A DNA stretch of 5,702 bases. It comes from Chitinophagaceae bacterium UBA4412. Its GTDB lineage: Bacteria; Bacteroidota; Bacteroidia; Chitinophagales; Chitinophagaceae. How positions within the stretch are numbered: position 1 is the first letter of the stretch; every line of letters begins with the position of its first letter. The stretch is from positions 1,235 through 6,936 of the forward strand of contig DGQO01000026.1 of assembly GCA_002400445.1 (NCBI GenBank). The letters run 5' to 3'. The position numbers and the translations under genes are program-made. The notes beneath the pieces are model-generated. The model worked only from the letters and a program-made list of their open reading frames with translations, was not told the DNA's origin and did no database searches. This document shows positions 5,369 to 5,702 of this stretch, piece after piece.

Positions 5369-5400
5369 TTTAATAAAAGTATTTAAATACTTTTATTAAA
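5369..5400. promoter_or_regulatory. Perfect 32-bp palindrome, probable regulator operator
   Basis: The sequence is perfectly self-complementary over 16+16 bp, centred on ATTTAAAT (5381-5388), with an inner core AAAGTATTTAAATACTTT. Pairing fails immediately outside (5368 and 5401 are both A). It lies 8 bp upstream of the predicted cupin -7 box, over the -33 region. A dimeric regulator fits best: an Rrf2/NsrR-type repressor, or a Crp/Fnr-type activator centred near -40. The core lacks the TTGAT half-site of classical Fnr. It contains no G+C-rich stem with a T-run, so it is not an ordinary terminator. Confidence 0.65.
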
Positions 5401-5408
5401 ATACAGCC

Positions 5409-5416
5409 TACCTTTA
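5409..5416 (+). promoter_or_regulatory. Candidate -7 box of the cupin gene
   Basis: TACCTTTA matches TAnnTTTG except for the final base, which is followed by G. It ends 19 nt before the ATG at 5436. The palindrome at 5369-5400 occupies the position of the -33 element, so transcription from here is likely regulated through that site. Confidence 0.4.
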
Positions 5417-5435
5417 GAAACTAAAAAACTTAATT

Positions 5436-5702
5436 ATGGAACTCAAAGAATTGTACAGCAGCGGTAAATTTAAAATACTGAGTGTAACCTTGAGCGTCGG
5501 AGAAAAAATGCCATTGCATGAAGCCACTTCTGATGCGTTCCTGGTGTGCAGAAAAGGAAAAGGAAGAATTACTTTTTCAGACCGGGTGGTGGATCTATGC
5601 CAGGGAGAAACATTACTCATTAAAGCTTTTGAGCAACATCATATGGAAATCCTTGAAGATTTTTGCTCCTGCATTACACTGGAAAATGACGGTAGAATCA
5701 GT
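5436..5702 (+). CDS. Cupin-fold protein, 3' end cut by the window
   Basis: The frame is open from ATG 5436 to the last base (89 codons, no stop), so the gene continues beyond the window. The layout fits a small single-domain cupin: strand GKFKILSVTLSVGEKMPLHE (about 10-29), a first-motif segment with H28, then VCRKGKGRITFSD (about 37-49). A second-motif segment GETLLIKAFEQHHMEILED (57-75) follows, with H68 and H69. The usual HxH metal pair of motif 1 is reduced to H28-E-A, so metal binding may be altered or lost. Four cysteines (38, 55, 77, 79) are notable in so short a stretch. Small cupins of this kind in Bacteroidota sometimes sit beside redox or nitrosative-stress genes; that is a remembered association, and the downstream neighbours are not visible. 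Confidence 0.75.
   Translation, partial: MELKELYSSGKFKILSVTLSVGEKMPLHEATSDAFLVCRKGKGRITFSDRVVDLCQGETLLIKAFEQHHMEILEDFCSCITLENDGRIS

Overview
The window looks like chromosome of a Bacteroidota bacterium, most likely of the Chitinophagaceae type. Three things point there: the gene families (a one-TM SurA/PpiD-like foldase, DUF2480, a short bacterial RRM protein), several matches to the Bacteroidota -7 promoter box TAnnTTTG, and no Shine-Dalgarno sequences before the starts. The taxonomic call is inference from composition and families remembered, not from a search. Most of the window is ordinary housekeeping or conserved-hypothetical sequence. I see no transposase, integrase, CRISPR array, tRNA or rRNA.

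Layout. Bases 1-51 may hold the tail of an upstream gene. Bases 116-2242 (+) encode a membrane-anchored periplasmic peptidyl-prolyl isomerase, followed by a strong intrinsic terminator (2271-2301). Bases 2317-2832 (+) encode a DUF2480 protein whose -7 box lies only 4 nt before its ATG. It converges on an RRM RNA-binding protein (3180-2866, -), and the U-tract of the RRM terminator overlaps the DUF2480 stop codon. A 108-bp divergent region separates the RRM gene from a 38-residue membrane miniprotein (3289-3405, +), too short for ordinary ORF calling. The miniprotein converges on an ATP-grasp enzyme (4548-3487, -). The ATP-grasp gene is divergent from a lipoprotein gene (4626-5117, +) with a GerMN-like C-terminal part. 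A partial cupin gene (5436 to window end, +) closes the window.

The least ordinary part is the 318-bp gap between the lipoprotein and cupin genes. Its left half (about 5142-5261) is a roughly 65% GC island in an otherwise moderate-GC window. Read on the minus strand, it contains two CAGCGG-centred repeats and ends in a bulged hairpin followed by nine T residues, which suggests a structured RNA or dispersed intergenic element. Its right half carries an imperfect direct repeat and a perfect 32-bp AT-rich palindrome placed over the upstream part of the predicted cupin promoter, a likely regulator binding site.

The genes do not form one pathway. The foldase and the lipoprotein belong to the cell envelope, the RRM protein to RNA metabolism, and the ATP-grasp enzyme to an unknown ligation reaction. 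The alternating orientations, with terminators or short gaps between genes, indicate mostly single-gene transcription units.
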